From contig LVLI01000206.1 of the NCBI GenBank assembly GCA_001687465.1, positions 1-64,000 of the forward strand: DNA of 64,000 nucleotides, read 5' to 3'. Within the stretch, counting starts at the first letter, position 1, and the number at the start of each line of letters is the position of its first letter. The stretch is from Halocafeteria seosinensis (taxonomy: Eukaryota > Sar > Bigyra > Bicosoecida). Shown piece after piece: positions 10,388-21,291 of the stretch. The notes below the pieces were generated by a model. The model saw only the letters and a list, made by a program, of their open reading frames with translations, searched no databases and had not been told where the DNA came from. The position numbers and the translations under genes are program-made.

Positions 10388-13281
10388 TTATCCTACGAGT
10401 GCATCCTCCGCCGCGTCGGTGCGGGGACCGTCGTCTTGCTCTTCGTGAGTGAGCTTATCAGCTTCGGGTGCAGGTCCTCCCATAGTCATAGAACGGTGAA
10501 CGATTTCTTTCATTACTAGCGTATTTAAGAGAGTTCTCCAACTATCAGAAGTTTCGAGGGCGTTGAGAACGTCGCCTGTAGTGGCAACAAAAAACAGTTA
10601 CAGACACAAGAAGTACAGTGCCTCGGAAGCGTGTTAGGACCACTTACCTGGTAGTCTGCCTTTGTTTGATACAATCGCACTACACAAGTTGCTTATATGT
10701 CCTAAGTTGGCGAAGTACGCGGCATCCTGTGAGAAAAAGCCACCATCATCCAGTATTTATCAGGCAAACCAGCTGAACAGAACATCAACAAACCTTTCGA
10801 GTCTCTCCGCTATTCGCATATCGAGCAATAACATCGCACAACTTTGCTTCATTCACTATAGATCTTAAGACTTTGGAGGAACCCTGCATTATTCGGTACA
10901 AACGGGAGTTGTCTTCACTGCTTGGAACAGATCTCCTCCATACTAACCTTGTAGAATATATTCGAAAATGCGTTCACAATATACTGGTGTGCGAGGTTAT
11001 TTCCCGGGAAGTTTAGTAGAACGTCAGTAAGGTTCGACATCATAGAGGTTTGAAGTAAATTCTCCTCGACTATGGACCAAGGGGTGCAATTGCAAATCGC
11101 GCAGCACACACGCACAAGTGCAACCCCTCTGGCTCCAAGACGAGGAGTGGAGTAGTAATCGCGTGTCTCCGGGGCTTCCCGATTTCCTCTACGGGAAACT
11201 TTCTCCAAAGCATAAGAAAACCACTGCAGCACCTCCTGGGAACCCGTTAGTTCTACAATAGTCGGAGTTTGATCTAAAAAGTCAGCAGGGGGAGCATGGG
11301 CACCAATCTTTAGGCCACCCAAAGAGACGCACGCGTCTAAGACATCGGCCATAACATCCAAAGGGGCTGCTCCAACCTGTTTTAGTGACTCGAGATTACT
11401 ACCATGGTCCAATTGTTCCGAAATACCGACTTTGATCAGAGCGCGAAGCTGGTTTTGCGTCATTTCTTCCTTTGGGATTGACAAACTTTTTAGCGTAGAA
11501 AGAAGAGCGCCAGATGCATATGTCGCACCAGCGACTATGCCGGAGCAGACAGACTGTTTCCACAGCCCCTCCTTGACGAAACGAGTCGCGAATGTATCTT
11601 GCTTGGCCATGTACTTTACATAGAGGCTTGGATCGCGTTTAGTCGAGGGCAAGGCTTCACAGAAATCATGCGCAGAGAACTGCCGGCTTGTATGCTGTTC
11701 TTTGTGAGTCTTATTCCATTTCTTCGCAATTGCTGGTATTGATGCCAGACCCTTCCTAAAGAAAAACCGCACTGTATCGGTGCAACTGTCCGCTGCTAAT
11801 CCCTCAAGAAGTTGGCGAGGACCTATGTAGCCTTGGTACTTTTTCTTGTCATCCTCCAGGTTAAACATACTGTCCTGTTGAAGCTCGGGGTCCTCAACGT
11901 CATCGGGGACTGTAACAGTTGTATGTGTGCCAGTAGAGGCGACCGATTCACCATCATTCTCTACTCTAGAGCCCCTGGGACCTAGTTCATTTTTCTCAGC
12001 AGTAGCGGTTTGTTCCAAGCCGGCGTCGTATCCATCCTGGGCGTGCTTATCCTCCTGCGCCTCACCGTTATCGTCGCTAGCTTGTTCCTTCATCTGTTCC
12101 TGTGGCCTATTCGAAGACGAGTCTGCTGCACAGTCTTCAGGTTGGAACGACTTCGGGTCAAGGTTGCGAGCATTGTTTTGCGACACGTCGAATTCTTCCC
12201 ATCCACGTAGCTTTATACCAATTTTTCTGCCATTCAATACATCAAGATCACTCTCTAGTATCTGCAATAAGGTTTGCCACACAGTAGAATCGTCCGAGTC
12301 GTGCTTACACAGCCGCAAATACCGGCGCGCAGCGTGCCGCCCTGGAAGAAGATTGTTCAAATGATGCTATCAACAAATATACGTGTGTGCGCGAAAACTT
12401 CACTTACGATGAAACGGAAGGCTAAAAATCTGTTGAAAAGCAAATGAGCAACACGGATTGTCAAAGTGACTTGCTAGACCGTGCAAGACACCCTTTCCAA
12501 CTTTATCCATGCTCAGAGCCATTTCCGCTGGACGAATGGTACATAACTTGCTGATCACTTTCGTCCAGTATCCAGCCATGTGTGGACGCAATGGTTTTTC
12601 ATCCTGAGCAAATTGTAAGAGATGCCTAATATGCGAGGAAGGCGAACCGATATCCCGGAACAATTCGTTCATGATGCTCTTATTCCCGCAGCATAAAATC
12701 TCTGAACACATGTACGGGAATCGAAAGAGCCTGTACCACAGCATTATGAAAGTCAAGTTACGATCCTTCTGGAACTCGACGCGTCTCTCATCGTTGGTCG
12801 CCACGGGGAAACCACACTGGACTGTCACTTACCTTATCTCCAAGTCTTCATCATCTTCGTCAATAGGCACAGCTTCCACGATGTACCCAATAATGGTCTC
12901 TAAACATTTATACTCGCAGAGACTGCAATTCCACGACATTCATTAGTTCCAAATCCCTCCCCTGGCAACACAGTCCGGTTCTTACGTACAAATCTATGAG
13001 CTCGGTATTGAGTCCGCGAACTTCTTGCACAACCTCCTCCTGCCTCAATATATCTTCCAGTGTCCTCTTCTTCACGGCCGGGTCCTGTTTGGATGCCTCC
13101 GGTTGGCGCTGATATTCGCTCAGGATGTCACTTGTGGGGCTGTAATGGCACACTCATACGTATGAACAGAGCAATATAAAGGCGCAAGAAGGGTAAAAGA
13201 TGTCGAGAATACCCACTTGGCCTCATTAAAGAGGTCCAAACCCCCCATATCAGCCTCCATGGCTCCGAAGAAATCCGCCAT
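10388..13281 (-). CDS. PP6 phosphatase regulatory subunit, SAPS domain
   Basis: Eight exons: 13281-13217, 13139-12990, 12922-12833, 12730-12408, 12341-10948, 10883-10794, 10726-10648, 10575-10388; introns of 64-102 bp; 792 residues. SAPS signatures follow in order: RTLEDILRQEEVVQE, LIDF...LETIIGYIVE, FPYMCSEIL, MAGYWTKVISKL, then near the end YFANLGHISNLCSAIV (canonical YMGHLTxIAN). A charged, disordered insert of about 100 residues follows the first SAPS part. SAPS proteins bind the catalytic subunit of PP6/Sit4 and target it in cell-cycle and stress control. Every junction was chosen to keep frame and conserved motifs; the short sixth to eighth exons are essential to complete the domain. 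Confidence 0.92.
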
Positions 13282-13512
13282 GGTGTGTGTATGTATGTAC
13301 ACTTTCCAGGAAACCACTTAACCACTCATACACGTATATAGAAACAAACTACATAATAATATTGGTCTTCATTGATTTCATGGTGGCAATTTTCGTCTAT
13401 TCTTCTCAGAATCCCAAGTTGTTAGGTTCACAGGTACCAACCAGACTTGGAGACAAGTTGGAGTCTGCAAGTAGCCAGAACTTGTATGACCTAGACTCTC
13501 CTCTGGATCCCC

Positions 13513-13640
13513 CAGTTCGGACTGTACCACTGGTCAGTGGCATATTTGCATTTTAAGGATGTTCGCAACCCTTACGCCCTAGTTCGGACTGTGCCACTGG
13601 TCAGTGGCATAATTTGCATTTTTAAGGTTGTACGCAACCT
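13513..13640. repeat. Two tandem copies of a 57-60 bp hairpin-bearing unit
   Basis: Both copies start AGTTCGGACTGT and end GCAACC(C/T), spaced about 67 bp. Each contains CCACTGGTCAGTGG, a near-palindrome with 6-bp arms. They lie downstream of the LRR gene stop, in the spacer before the PP6 subunit start. Confidence 0.85.
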
Positions 13641-13681
13641 GTGAGGGTATGTCACCACACAATATGTGCGAGTGGTTGTAT

Positions 13682-14764
13682 CTAAGAAGACTCCATGTCT
13701 TCACCATCTGCTGGTCCAGATGTAACAGTACAGAAAGTACCCAAGTGCGTAAACGCTGCTTCTGTGATAGTAGACTGATTGCAGCCTTGCACCTTTAAGG
13801 TAACCAAATTTTCCAAGTGTTCAAAGGCTTTATCTGAAATACATGTCTGGTTGCAACCGTTCATATTCAAATGCGTAAGGTTGTGGAAGTGTGTAAACGC
13901 ATCATCAGTGAACTGAACACAGTCACTCATATTCAACGAAGAGAGCTTTGGAAGATTAGAGAAGGCTGCATCAGTTATGCTGCGCTGGTGACAACCACTG
14001 ATATCCAAATGAGACAGTGATTGCAAATGCCGAAATGCTCCATCAGTAATGGTGATTTGGTCACACCATCTCATATTTAATCTCTGAATGTGTTTCCATC
14101 GTTTGAATGCATTATCTGTTAAATCAAGGTTTCCACACGCATGGATGCTGAGAGAGCTCAGATTTTCTGTCGGAATCATGTCGAAATCTTCGTCCGTCAA
14201 CTGAATACACATTGCTGCATTCAGCCTTTGCAAAGACACTAAATGGACGAATCCATTTCCGGAGATGCCTCGTTGCCTCGAGAGATCCAAAGCTGGCTGT
14301 GACATCAAATATCGCAGATCCTTGTCTATCAGTCCAAAACGGAACACCAAATACCCTTGAAAACTCTTTCGTAATCGAGGAAGGCCGTGATATAGCTCTT
14401 CGAAGGTGTGAAGTGGGTAGAAACTCTCAAACCACGGTAATCTCAGCATGACGCTGAACACCTTTCTGGAGATCTCTTTCGAAATTCGGTTCCATTTATT
14501 CAGGTCTCTGACATTTCCATGGTACACATCTTTCGCATACCATTGCATGAACACATTCAACGCCGCCACCAATTTCTCGCCTGGGTCCATTATTTCTCCT
14601 CCTCCATGACATCCGCTTGAGGTCTCATCTACCTCTTCTGATGCATCAGCGCCTCCTTTGGCTTTCTGTTTTCCCTTTTGTTTAGTGGTCTTCCTGACAA
14701 CAGCCTCCTTGGGCTTCCTGGCTGCACGTTCACATAGTCCCGCTGTCCGAATAGCGTTGTTCAT
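13682..14764 (-). CDS. Leucine-rich repeat protein with ITDxAFxHL repeats
   Basis: Single exon, 360 residues from ATG 14764; a GTG three codons upstream is not needed. After a basic N-terminus (KTTKQKGKQKAKGG) and a helical region, residues from about 165 hold at least six repeats of about 25 residues of the form L..LNM..C.Q..ITD.AF.HL. These are cysteine-containing-type LRRs as in F-box/LRR proteins. I see no certain F-box, although residues about 85-150 could hide one. Such repeats form a curved protein-binding surface; a role in ubiquitin-ligase substrate recognition is a guess. Its start is 77 bp from that of the divergent PAP phosphatase, so they share a promoter. Confidence 0.8.
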   Translation of the reverse strand: MNNAIRTAGLCERAARKPKEAVVRKTTKQKGKQKAKGGADASEEVDETSSGCHGGGEIMDPGEKLVAALNVFMQWYAKDVYHGNVRDLNKWNRISKEISRKVFSVMLRLPWFESFYPLHTFEELYHGLPRLRKSFQGYLVFRFGLIDKDLRYLMSQPALDLSRQRGISGNGFVHLVSLQRLNAAMCIQLTDEDFDMIPTENLSSLSIHACGNLDLTDNAFKRWKHIQRLNMRWCDQITITDGAFRHLQSLSHLDISGCHQRSITDAAFSNLPKLSSLNMSDCVQFTDDAFTHFHNLTHLNMNGCNQTCISDKAFEHLENLVTLKVQGCNQSTITEAAFTHLGTFCTVTSGPADGEDMESS

Positions 14765-14841
14765 TAGTTGCACACAGTATTCACACTACACGTACCTAGG
14801 TAGTGAACAAATCGTATACAGCAGTTTCATCTATGTGAGTA

Positions 14842-16294
14842 ATGGGAGACGATACAATGGGAGGAGAAGACCCCCGTGGACGCCATAGTTTCCCACCTTT
14901 ACAAGTACTTTTACAGCGCTACGGCAAGCAAATCGCCTACGGAATCGGTGCCTTGGCTATCTTGTGTGTGCTGATAGTGTATGGAGGAAGCAAGTCTTCC
15001 TCGGGGAGCCGAAAAATATCGACGGATGAACTATGCAAGGGGAGTTGCGCTCAAAAGAAACCTCTACGAGGCGTCAACAACATTGATTTGGTGTCAGACT
15101 TTGCTCAAGTCTCGTCTGGTCCCAAAGACCTGCGCATTGATCCAGCATGGCTGTTGTCCGTCGGAATCAATGCTGCCAAAGCAGCAGGTGAAAAGTGAGT
15201 ACTAAATTCGCAATGCTTGCCCTCTTTGATATCGGATGTTTTAAAGAGTGTGGGACTAAAAAAAACCCAACTGCAGAGTAGTTTCGATACAAACATCTGG
15301 TGAATTGGGTCAGTCTTCCAAGGGAGAAATATCAACGACGGAGAAAGCCAAAGTGGATGATCCGCTTACTGAAGCAGATGTAGCATCACATCAAGTTATG
15401 AGCAAGACGCTCCAAAGTCTTGTACCGGGAATCAATGTGGTGTCTGAAGAAAAAGACCCGTCCAAGAGCAGCATCTCAGAAGAATCGATTATTAAAGCAG
15501 TCGATTCGGTTTTGGGAGCGTCCAAGAACACGATAGGTCTGGAAGAAATCAAACGAGCTATCTCATCGAAGGCACTGCTCAAAGCACAGGATGTTGTGGT
15601 CTGGTTGGACCCACTTGATGCAACGAAAGAATACACAGAAGGCCTCACACAGTATGTTACTGTGATGGTAGGCATTGCCCTAAAAGGAACACCGATCGGG
15701 GGCATAATACACTACCCCTTTACAGGGGAAACACTATGGGGCTGGACGAGTGGTACTGAGGGCGTGAGGTTCGATAGTAGCCAGGCCCTCTGGGATGGCA
15801 ACTCGGAAGCATTGCACGAAACTGTTAAGGTTCCTCCAGAAAAAGCGACCGTAGACTCTTCATCGGATATCGGGGAAACTGTGCTGCGGGTCATTCTTTC
15901 TCGTTCTCATGCTGGGGGTATCCGGGAACACCTGGCACCGCTATCACAGACGTTTAAAGATATTACCGCAACTCCTGCCGGTGGAGCAGGGTTCAAAATC
16001 GGCGAAGTACTAGCTGATCGTCAGGATGTCTACGTCCATACTTCTGGGATTAAGAAATGGGATCTATGCGCGGGAGATGCCCTCTTACGAGCTCAGCGCA
16101 ACAAAGACAGGGCACAAAAGGGCGTTATTAAGACCTATTCTCTCTTGAATGTCGGGGGTATCCGTACATGGCAAAATGAACAGCTATCGTATGGGTTGGA
16201 TGATCCTCTGCGAGTTGGAGGTCTCTACGGTGCTCGAAGCGTAAGAGTGGATAAGAAGCTAATGTATGAGCTTCCAAAGATTAGTCTAGAATGA
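14842..16294 (+). CDS. Golgi-type 3'(2'),5'-bisphosphate nucleotidase (gPAPP-like)
   Basis: Exons 14842-15194 and 15277-16294 with an 82-bp intron (phase 2) give 456 residues. Residues about 31-50 form one membrane segment (IAYGIGALAILCVLIVYGG) after a short basic cytosolic end, matching the type II topology of Golgi-resident PAP phosphatase. Metal-site motifs of the Li-sensitive IMPase fold are present: DPLTEAD (146-152), an EE pair (VVSEEKD), WLDPLDATKEYT (about 227-238) and WDLCAGDALL near 378. The enzyme removes the 3' phosphate from PAP, the by-product of lumenal sulfation, relieving sulfotransferase inhibition. This implies sulfated glycans or proteins in this organism. A cytosolic SAL1-type enzyme would lack the membrane anchor. 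Confidence 0.9.
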
Positions 16295-16503
16295 TACAAT
16301 GTGCGGCACTTGTCTTGTATATAGGCTTAGATATCGTAGCGAGGAACTATCAATGCACATTCGCAATCCTGTAAGCCTAACCATAACCTATAACCTGAAT
16401 TGCGAGGTTGCAGTGTTTGCCAGAATGTTGCAAGGTCCTTGCCCTATCCGCCCAGGGACTTGTCATGTATACTTATACTACGAAACGGAAGAACAGGATT
16501 AAC

Positions 16504-18083
16504 CTAAGCAGATGGTGGCCACCCTGAAGAGTGATTACCCGAAGGAGAGTTACCTTCCAGTACATCCACCATCCGTTTAATTGCAAGAGTTTGAGCTCCA
16601 ATATTGCTGGCATACGCGGTACCTGCGGGACGAGAATCAACGAGCTCATCTCACCATTGGAGATGAATTTCATTCAAAACGTTTATCATACCAGTATATC
16701 CCCACCTGCATAGACGGAAGTAGTGAAAGTCCTGGACTTAGCGGCACCACAAGTTGTGATACTTACCAATCGAAACAGCCATATGGATTGAGAACATTGC
16801 TATGACTGCCATAATATAACAAAAGGAAGTCCAGTAAATTCTAAAATTGGAGCATTATAGAAAAGTGAGGCCTATACTTACGCCTGTGGGAACAGGAGAA
16901 CAATGTCATTGGCATCCGCCCAGGGATTGTACCCCGCATGCTTCACGTAGTCTTCCCCAATGTCATTGACAGACATTTCGCAGCCATGGAGTGCAACATG
17001 CAGTTTGCATTTTTTGCTAGCATGTTCGCATTGGGGCGGTACATAGACCTTGCCTTCTTTGCTTAGGCCCCACACATGGCTCCATCCTCCATCTAGAAAA
17101 GCAGCCTGATTGAACGTGTGTACTGTTCCAGAGAATGAGGTCGTCGATGGCGTTGTAAGCTTCCCGTCGAAGATGTGCTGCAGAAGTGCACCGGATGCAT
17201 CGTAGCTGCAATTGTAACTGCAGGAAACAAGAACAGGGAAGAATGAGTTTCTTCTGTGTCTGTAGAGTCCCAGAATGTGTAAGTACGTAAACAGCACTGT
17301 CATACATGAATGGCGTTTGAAGGTCAGCACAGCCCGTGCCATAGTTAAGAGTTGGATGCCCGTGCTCTCCGCTGTGATCATATACAGCTGCAACCTGAGA
17401 AGGCCCTTTCACATAGTTACGGTAGTACGCCTCCAACTTTTTCACCACGCTGCAGGACATCGACCAGTCTTCAAGTTTTAGGAGATGCCCCAGAACCACT
17501 TAACTCGACCTACCTGGTGTCTACCACGGTGTCATTGAGCGCAGAAAATACCCACATCCTATCGTTTCTCATGTATTCAGGGTTGTCGATGAATCCAGAT
17601 ATATAAGTGGTTTGCGTAGTGTCGATCAATGAGTGAACGTCGATCTGCATCAATAGCAACACGACATCTTTAGTGTAAACATCCCATGACGACAGTTAGT
17701 TTCACAGTCATACATTATCCCCATCGGCCATGCATCTCCCTAAAGCGAATCCCAAGTTGTCCATAGCGCAATAGAAGGGCCCGCCTGCATTCCAGAGATG
17801 TAGTGTTCGAGTCGGCAGGAAGTCAACCAACAAGTGTTCGACAGATGCACGCTTTACCTGCAATGACCCCCGTCCCCATGAAGCTCTTGGAGAAAGCTAC
17901 ATGGATTTGGACGGCCGCATACCCTCCGGCAGAGACGCCTGAAAGGGAGACTTGGTCTGGGTCAATTGATACATTGGGAAGACCGTATTTGGAGGGATCT
18001 ACTCTTTGCTGCGAAACAGCACCGTTGAGTGCCGTCGCCAAGATAGCTACATTGAGCGTTACGATGGCTCCCAGAGATTTCAT
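16504..18083 (-). CDS. Secreted PHB-depolymerase-like esterase
   Basis: Eight exons: 18083-17858, 17784-17714, 17644-17514, 17449-17306, 17217-16882, 16805-16767, 16705-16692, 16622-16504; 359 residues. Exon 7 is only 14 nt. A signal peptide is visible (LGAIVTLNVAILATALNG). The nucleophile motif GVSAGG puts Ser at 51. Next come GGPFYCAMDN, ALNDTVVDT (likely Asp), GEHGHPT (likely His), a PFI-Y-NCSYD block, VALHGCEM (oxyanion-type HGC), NPYGCFDWWGYTG and GAQTLAIKRMV. Having the nucleophile near the N-terminus and HGC late matches the circularly permuted depolymerases known from fungi. It should hydrolyse polyhydroxyalkanoate or similar polyesters outside the cell; the real substrate is unproven. 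Seven introns show it is resident, not a fresh bacterial transfer. Confidence 0.88.
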
Positions 18084-18344
18084 CTCCCCGTTCCACGCGC
18101 AATTGTGTTTATACTTTTCCTCATTGAAATTCAGCTTGTGGTTCGAGTGGACAATCCATCTTAAACAACCTCCATGGCATGCTGGGTAGGATACTGCATC
18201 TCCGAGGAGGTTCAATCCCACCACCAAGTCAACACGTGGTGGGAAGCAGTGGTACCAACAGTATGAGACTGATTTGTTGCGTGGATTTCCAAGTTAAAAA
18301 ATTGCACATCAAGGGATTAATAGTGAACAGACAAGGCAAGAAAA

Positions 18345-19626
18345 ATGCGCATTGGAATGGCATGGTGGCGGACGTGGACTCACACTGGTTCTTGCATGAG
18401 ATTAATGGGACGACAAGCATGTTTCTATTCCAACACCACGACCCTGAATGGAACTCAAAAGGCGCTTAACGTGGCTCTCGTGGGCGCTCCCAATGCAGGG
18501 AAATCGATGCTGCTGAACCGATTCTTAGGGGACAAGGTACGTCCGGGCGAGTTGGTGGAAGCTGTAAAAGAGACCGACAGGACACGAGAGGTGTATGCAG
18601 GTGACAGCAGTGTCTCGTAAACGGAATACCACACGGAGAGGTCTTAGTGGAGTGTACACCTCCGGTTCAGTCCAGCTCGTCTTCTTTGACACCCCCGGCT
18701 TTGTGGATAAATTGTATGTTGGATGTATGTGTCAGGACTCGGTCACGTGACAGTACTGGATGCATGGTTTGCGCAGAGAGAAGAAGGAACGTAGCCATGA
18801 AATGGTCGTTGCTTCCCAAGAGAGCATTACGGACGCCGATGTCGTGCTGATCGTTGTAGACATGGCGAAGAAGATTACAGAAAAAGACACCTACATGATA
18901 CATGAGATTGTCAATCTCGCGGCGTCTAATGAAGCTCAGCCCTTGCTGTGCTTGAACAAAACTGACCTAGTTCGTCGGGATCAAAGGCGGAAACCGGGTA
19001 AATATTCGTCGAAGCATGATGCGTTCGTAGATATATTCGAGGCGGCATGTTACAAACACGAGTTGCTTCCTTCGGAGGGACTCGATGCAACGCCCTTCCC
19101 TTGGACTCATTTAACAAGTGCGCTCCAGAATGAAGGCATAGAAAAATTACGAAACACTTTGCTTAATTTGGCAGTACCAAGAGAATGGTGCGTACAAGAC
19201 ACTTGGTTGGTGATAATAACTCATAATTGAATCATCAAAATCGTCATTATATGCAGGCTGTTTGAAGAAGGAATGAGCACAGAAATGACTAACCTAGAGA
19301 GGGTCGAAGAAGTGGTTAGGGAGAAAATTATGAACAATTTACACCAGGAGGTACCATATAATGTATACCAGGCAAATCGAGAATGGCGGCTCAATCATCA
19401 TGGGGAACTAGTTATCCACCAAGATCTAGTAGTTGGAAGGAAGGCCTATCTGAATATGCTCGTAGGAAGGGGCTCCAAAACCCTCCGGGTTATTCGAGAA
19501 TCAGCCATACGAGATCTTGAACGGCTGTTCGGATGCAAAGTACATCTGTTTCTTCATGCAACAGTAAAACCTCAGATGGTACAGCGCATGGCGACATCAG
19601 GGTCGTATGGGTCAAGCGTACTGTGA
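18345..19626 (+). CDS. ERAL1: Organellar Era-like GTPase with KH domain
   Basis: Exons 18345-18536, 18601-18713, 18777-19187 and 19257-19626 (introns of 63-69 bp) give 361 residues. G1 GAPNAGKS (47-54), G2 NTTR, G3 DTPG, G4 NKTD and G5 SAL are intact. The C-terminal KH domain has GRGSK in place of the GxxG loop and ends LFLHATVKP, close to the bacterial LxLxVKV. Era binds the 3' end of small-subunit rRNA and chaperones its assembly. The first 40 residues (MRIGMAWWRTWT..., positively charged, few acids) look like a mitochondrial or plastid presequence. With MTG1 it makes two organellar ribosome-assembly GTPases in this window. The start is 261 bp from the divergent esterase start. Confidence 0.93.
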
Positions 19627-21291
19627 AGTGTTTAGAGATTCTCTCCTGTTAGCACAGTAGAGAAGACACTCCACAGAGAGAAGAGGGATGCAATTTTTCC
19701 CTTGTAAAAGCGACTGCAATATTGAGGACAGGATGCCGATGAAAGATAAAGCAAAAATGAAGGGAATAAGGTTCCGTCGCGTTGCTGGTACCGACAGAGT
19801 GGATGCAAGTATAGAATGGGGGTCATTTAGAATATATAGATGGTTGGATGCCTGATGGGAACTACTAATGAAGCCCTCTCGGAAAAGCGTTTCTGTATCC
19901 TCAAGTTGCCTTTGCTAGAGGAAAAATGGTTTGATTGAAGACAAACAAGAGTGCACATTGATCGAAACTTGTTGTCATGTGAATATACAGTTGCTTTTGA
20001 ACCGCTGCGCGATTTTCTTCTTTTTTATTATTCCGAGAAATGCCTGTCAGGACTGGAGCAGAGTCACAGCTGACTGTACCACGATGGTGAACGAAGCACG
20101 GATGAGCGATACAGCGGAGATCGGGATGATGACGTATTCAACGGCGATGAGGAGGTTAACTTTGGCTTGTGGCAATGGTGTCCAGGTGAAAATGGTCGTA
20201 TCAAAAATATTTGGTGGCGATGCGGGCGTTTGAATTGGTCTCTGGGATCGCTGGTGTAGCTCGCTAACGGGAGTACATTTGGTTTCCAAACCATTTCAGT
20301 AAACGAAGAAACGACGACGAAGTGTGACTGTTCCCGAGGCAGCGGAAACAAGGGTTTCAAACGTTGACGCAACCCATGCTTCAGCAATCGCTCGGTTGCA
20401 GAGAGCGTTTCGCTTCATTCTCATCGGCTGCTTTCTTGCGATGTTAGAATTTGGCTGTATTGTATTGGCGCTCGTTTGTACTACAGTACTCACCTCAACC
20501 TCAAAACCTATAGTCGCAGTGTTTACATGTGGGCCAGGGTTGCGCTTCTACCAACGATTCAATTCTTGCTGTAAAAGTGCAAAGTCTCGCCGAAAGCACA
20601 CACACCGTGATCAAGAATCGTTGCTGCAACCTTGCGTCACGAAGTAAGAAGCCGAAGCAGAGCTCGGAGTATAGGAGAAAATATTGCATCAGTCGTTTGC
20701 TTAATATTACAAGAAGAAAATCTTACGTCTAGCAATTCCACGAACGTGGACTATTGGGGTAGTCGACTGTTGGTCAATAGCGAGACACACGCGGGTGAAA
20801 CTTCAGAGTCCGAAGTTCAAAGTCAATAACATTATATATAATTCATGGAGCACTCCACAAACTGCCTATCATCTTTTCTCACCTGCTCCACGACTGTGCA
20901 GGTACAAACTTCTGTTGTGTGCGTGCGTGTCTGCGTTATGGTTGAAGTTACATCTGTTGCAGGAAGAAAAAATTGCGCGCGCGACTCGGCGGCGCGGTCG
21001 CACAAAGTGCGTGCACGTTCGTTTCCAAAGTGTGCAGTGCACTCTTATGTTACACGATAGTCAGTGTGTGACAGTATAGTGGTTGTTGTGGTGTCGTTGG
21101 AGCTGTATGTGTTGTACGGCGTGCAGACGACACCTGTGATAAATACCGCGTAGTTGCGAGATATATTTCCCCTTCTCACACGTTGATTTCTTCGTCTGTC
21201 TGTTATTGTCAGTGTATAACACCCCTAGACATACCACACCTTAGGTAAGGTTTGAATGGCCACCCTCCCGATGAGTTAGGAGTGGAGCGCC
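19627..21291. other. Intergenic spacer with no supported gene
   Basis: Several overlapping open frames of 60-107 codons occur on both strands around 19.9-20.65 kb. One on the plus strand would encode a hydrophobic segment (FILIGCFLAMLEFGCIVLAL) but has no ATG in front of it. None has a recognisable family, so I call none. The last kilobase presumably holds the TTLL promoter. Confidence 0.55.

Noticed and set aside
18181-18240. GGAGGTTCAATCCCACC, resembling a tRNA T-arm
   Set aside because: The presumed T-stem arms do not pair and no anticodon or D arm lies upstream. I found no convincing tRNA in the window.
20324-20647. Open frame with a hydrophobic segment on the plus strand
   Set aside because: No ATG before the hydrophobic part, opposite-strand frames of similar length overlap it, and no family or splice pattern supports it.
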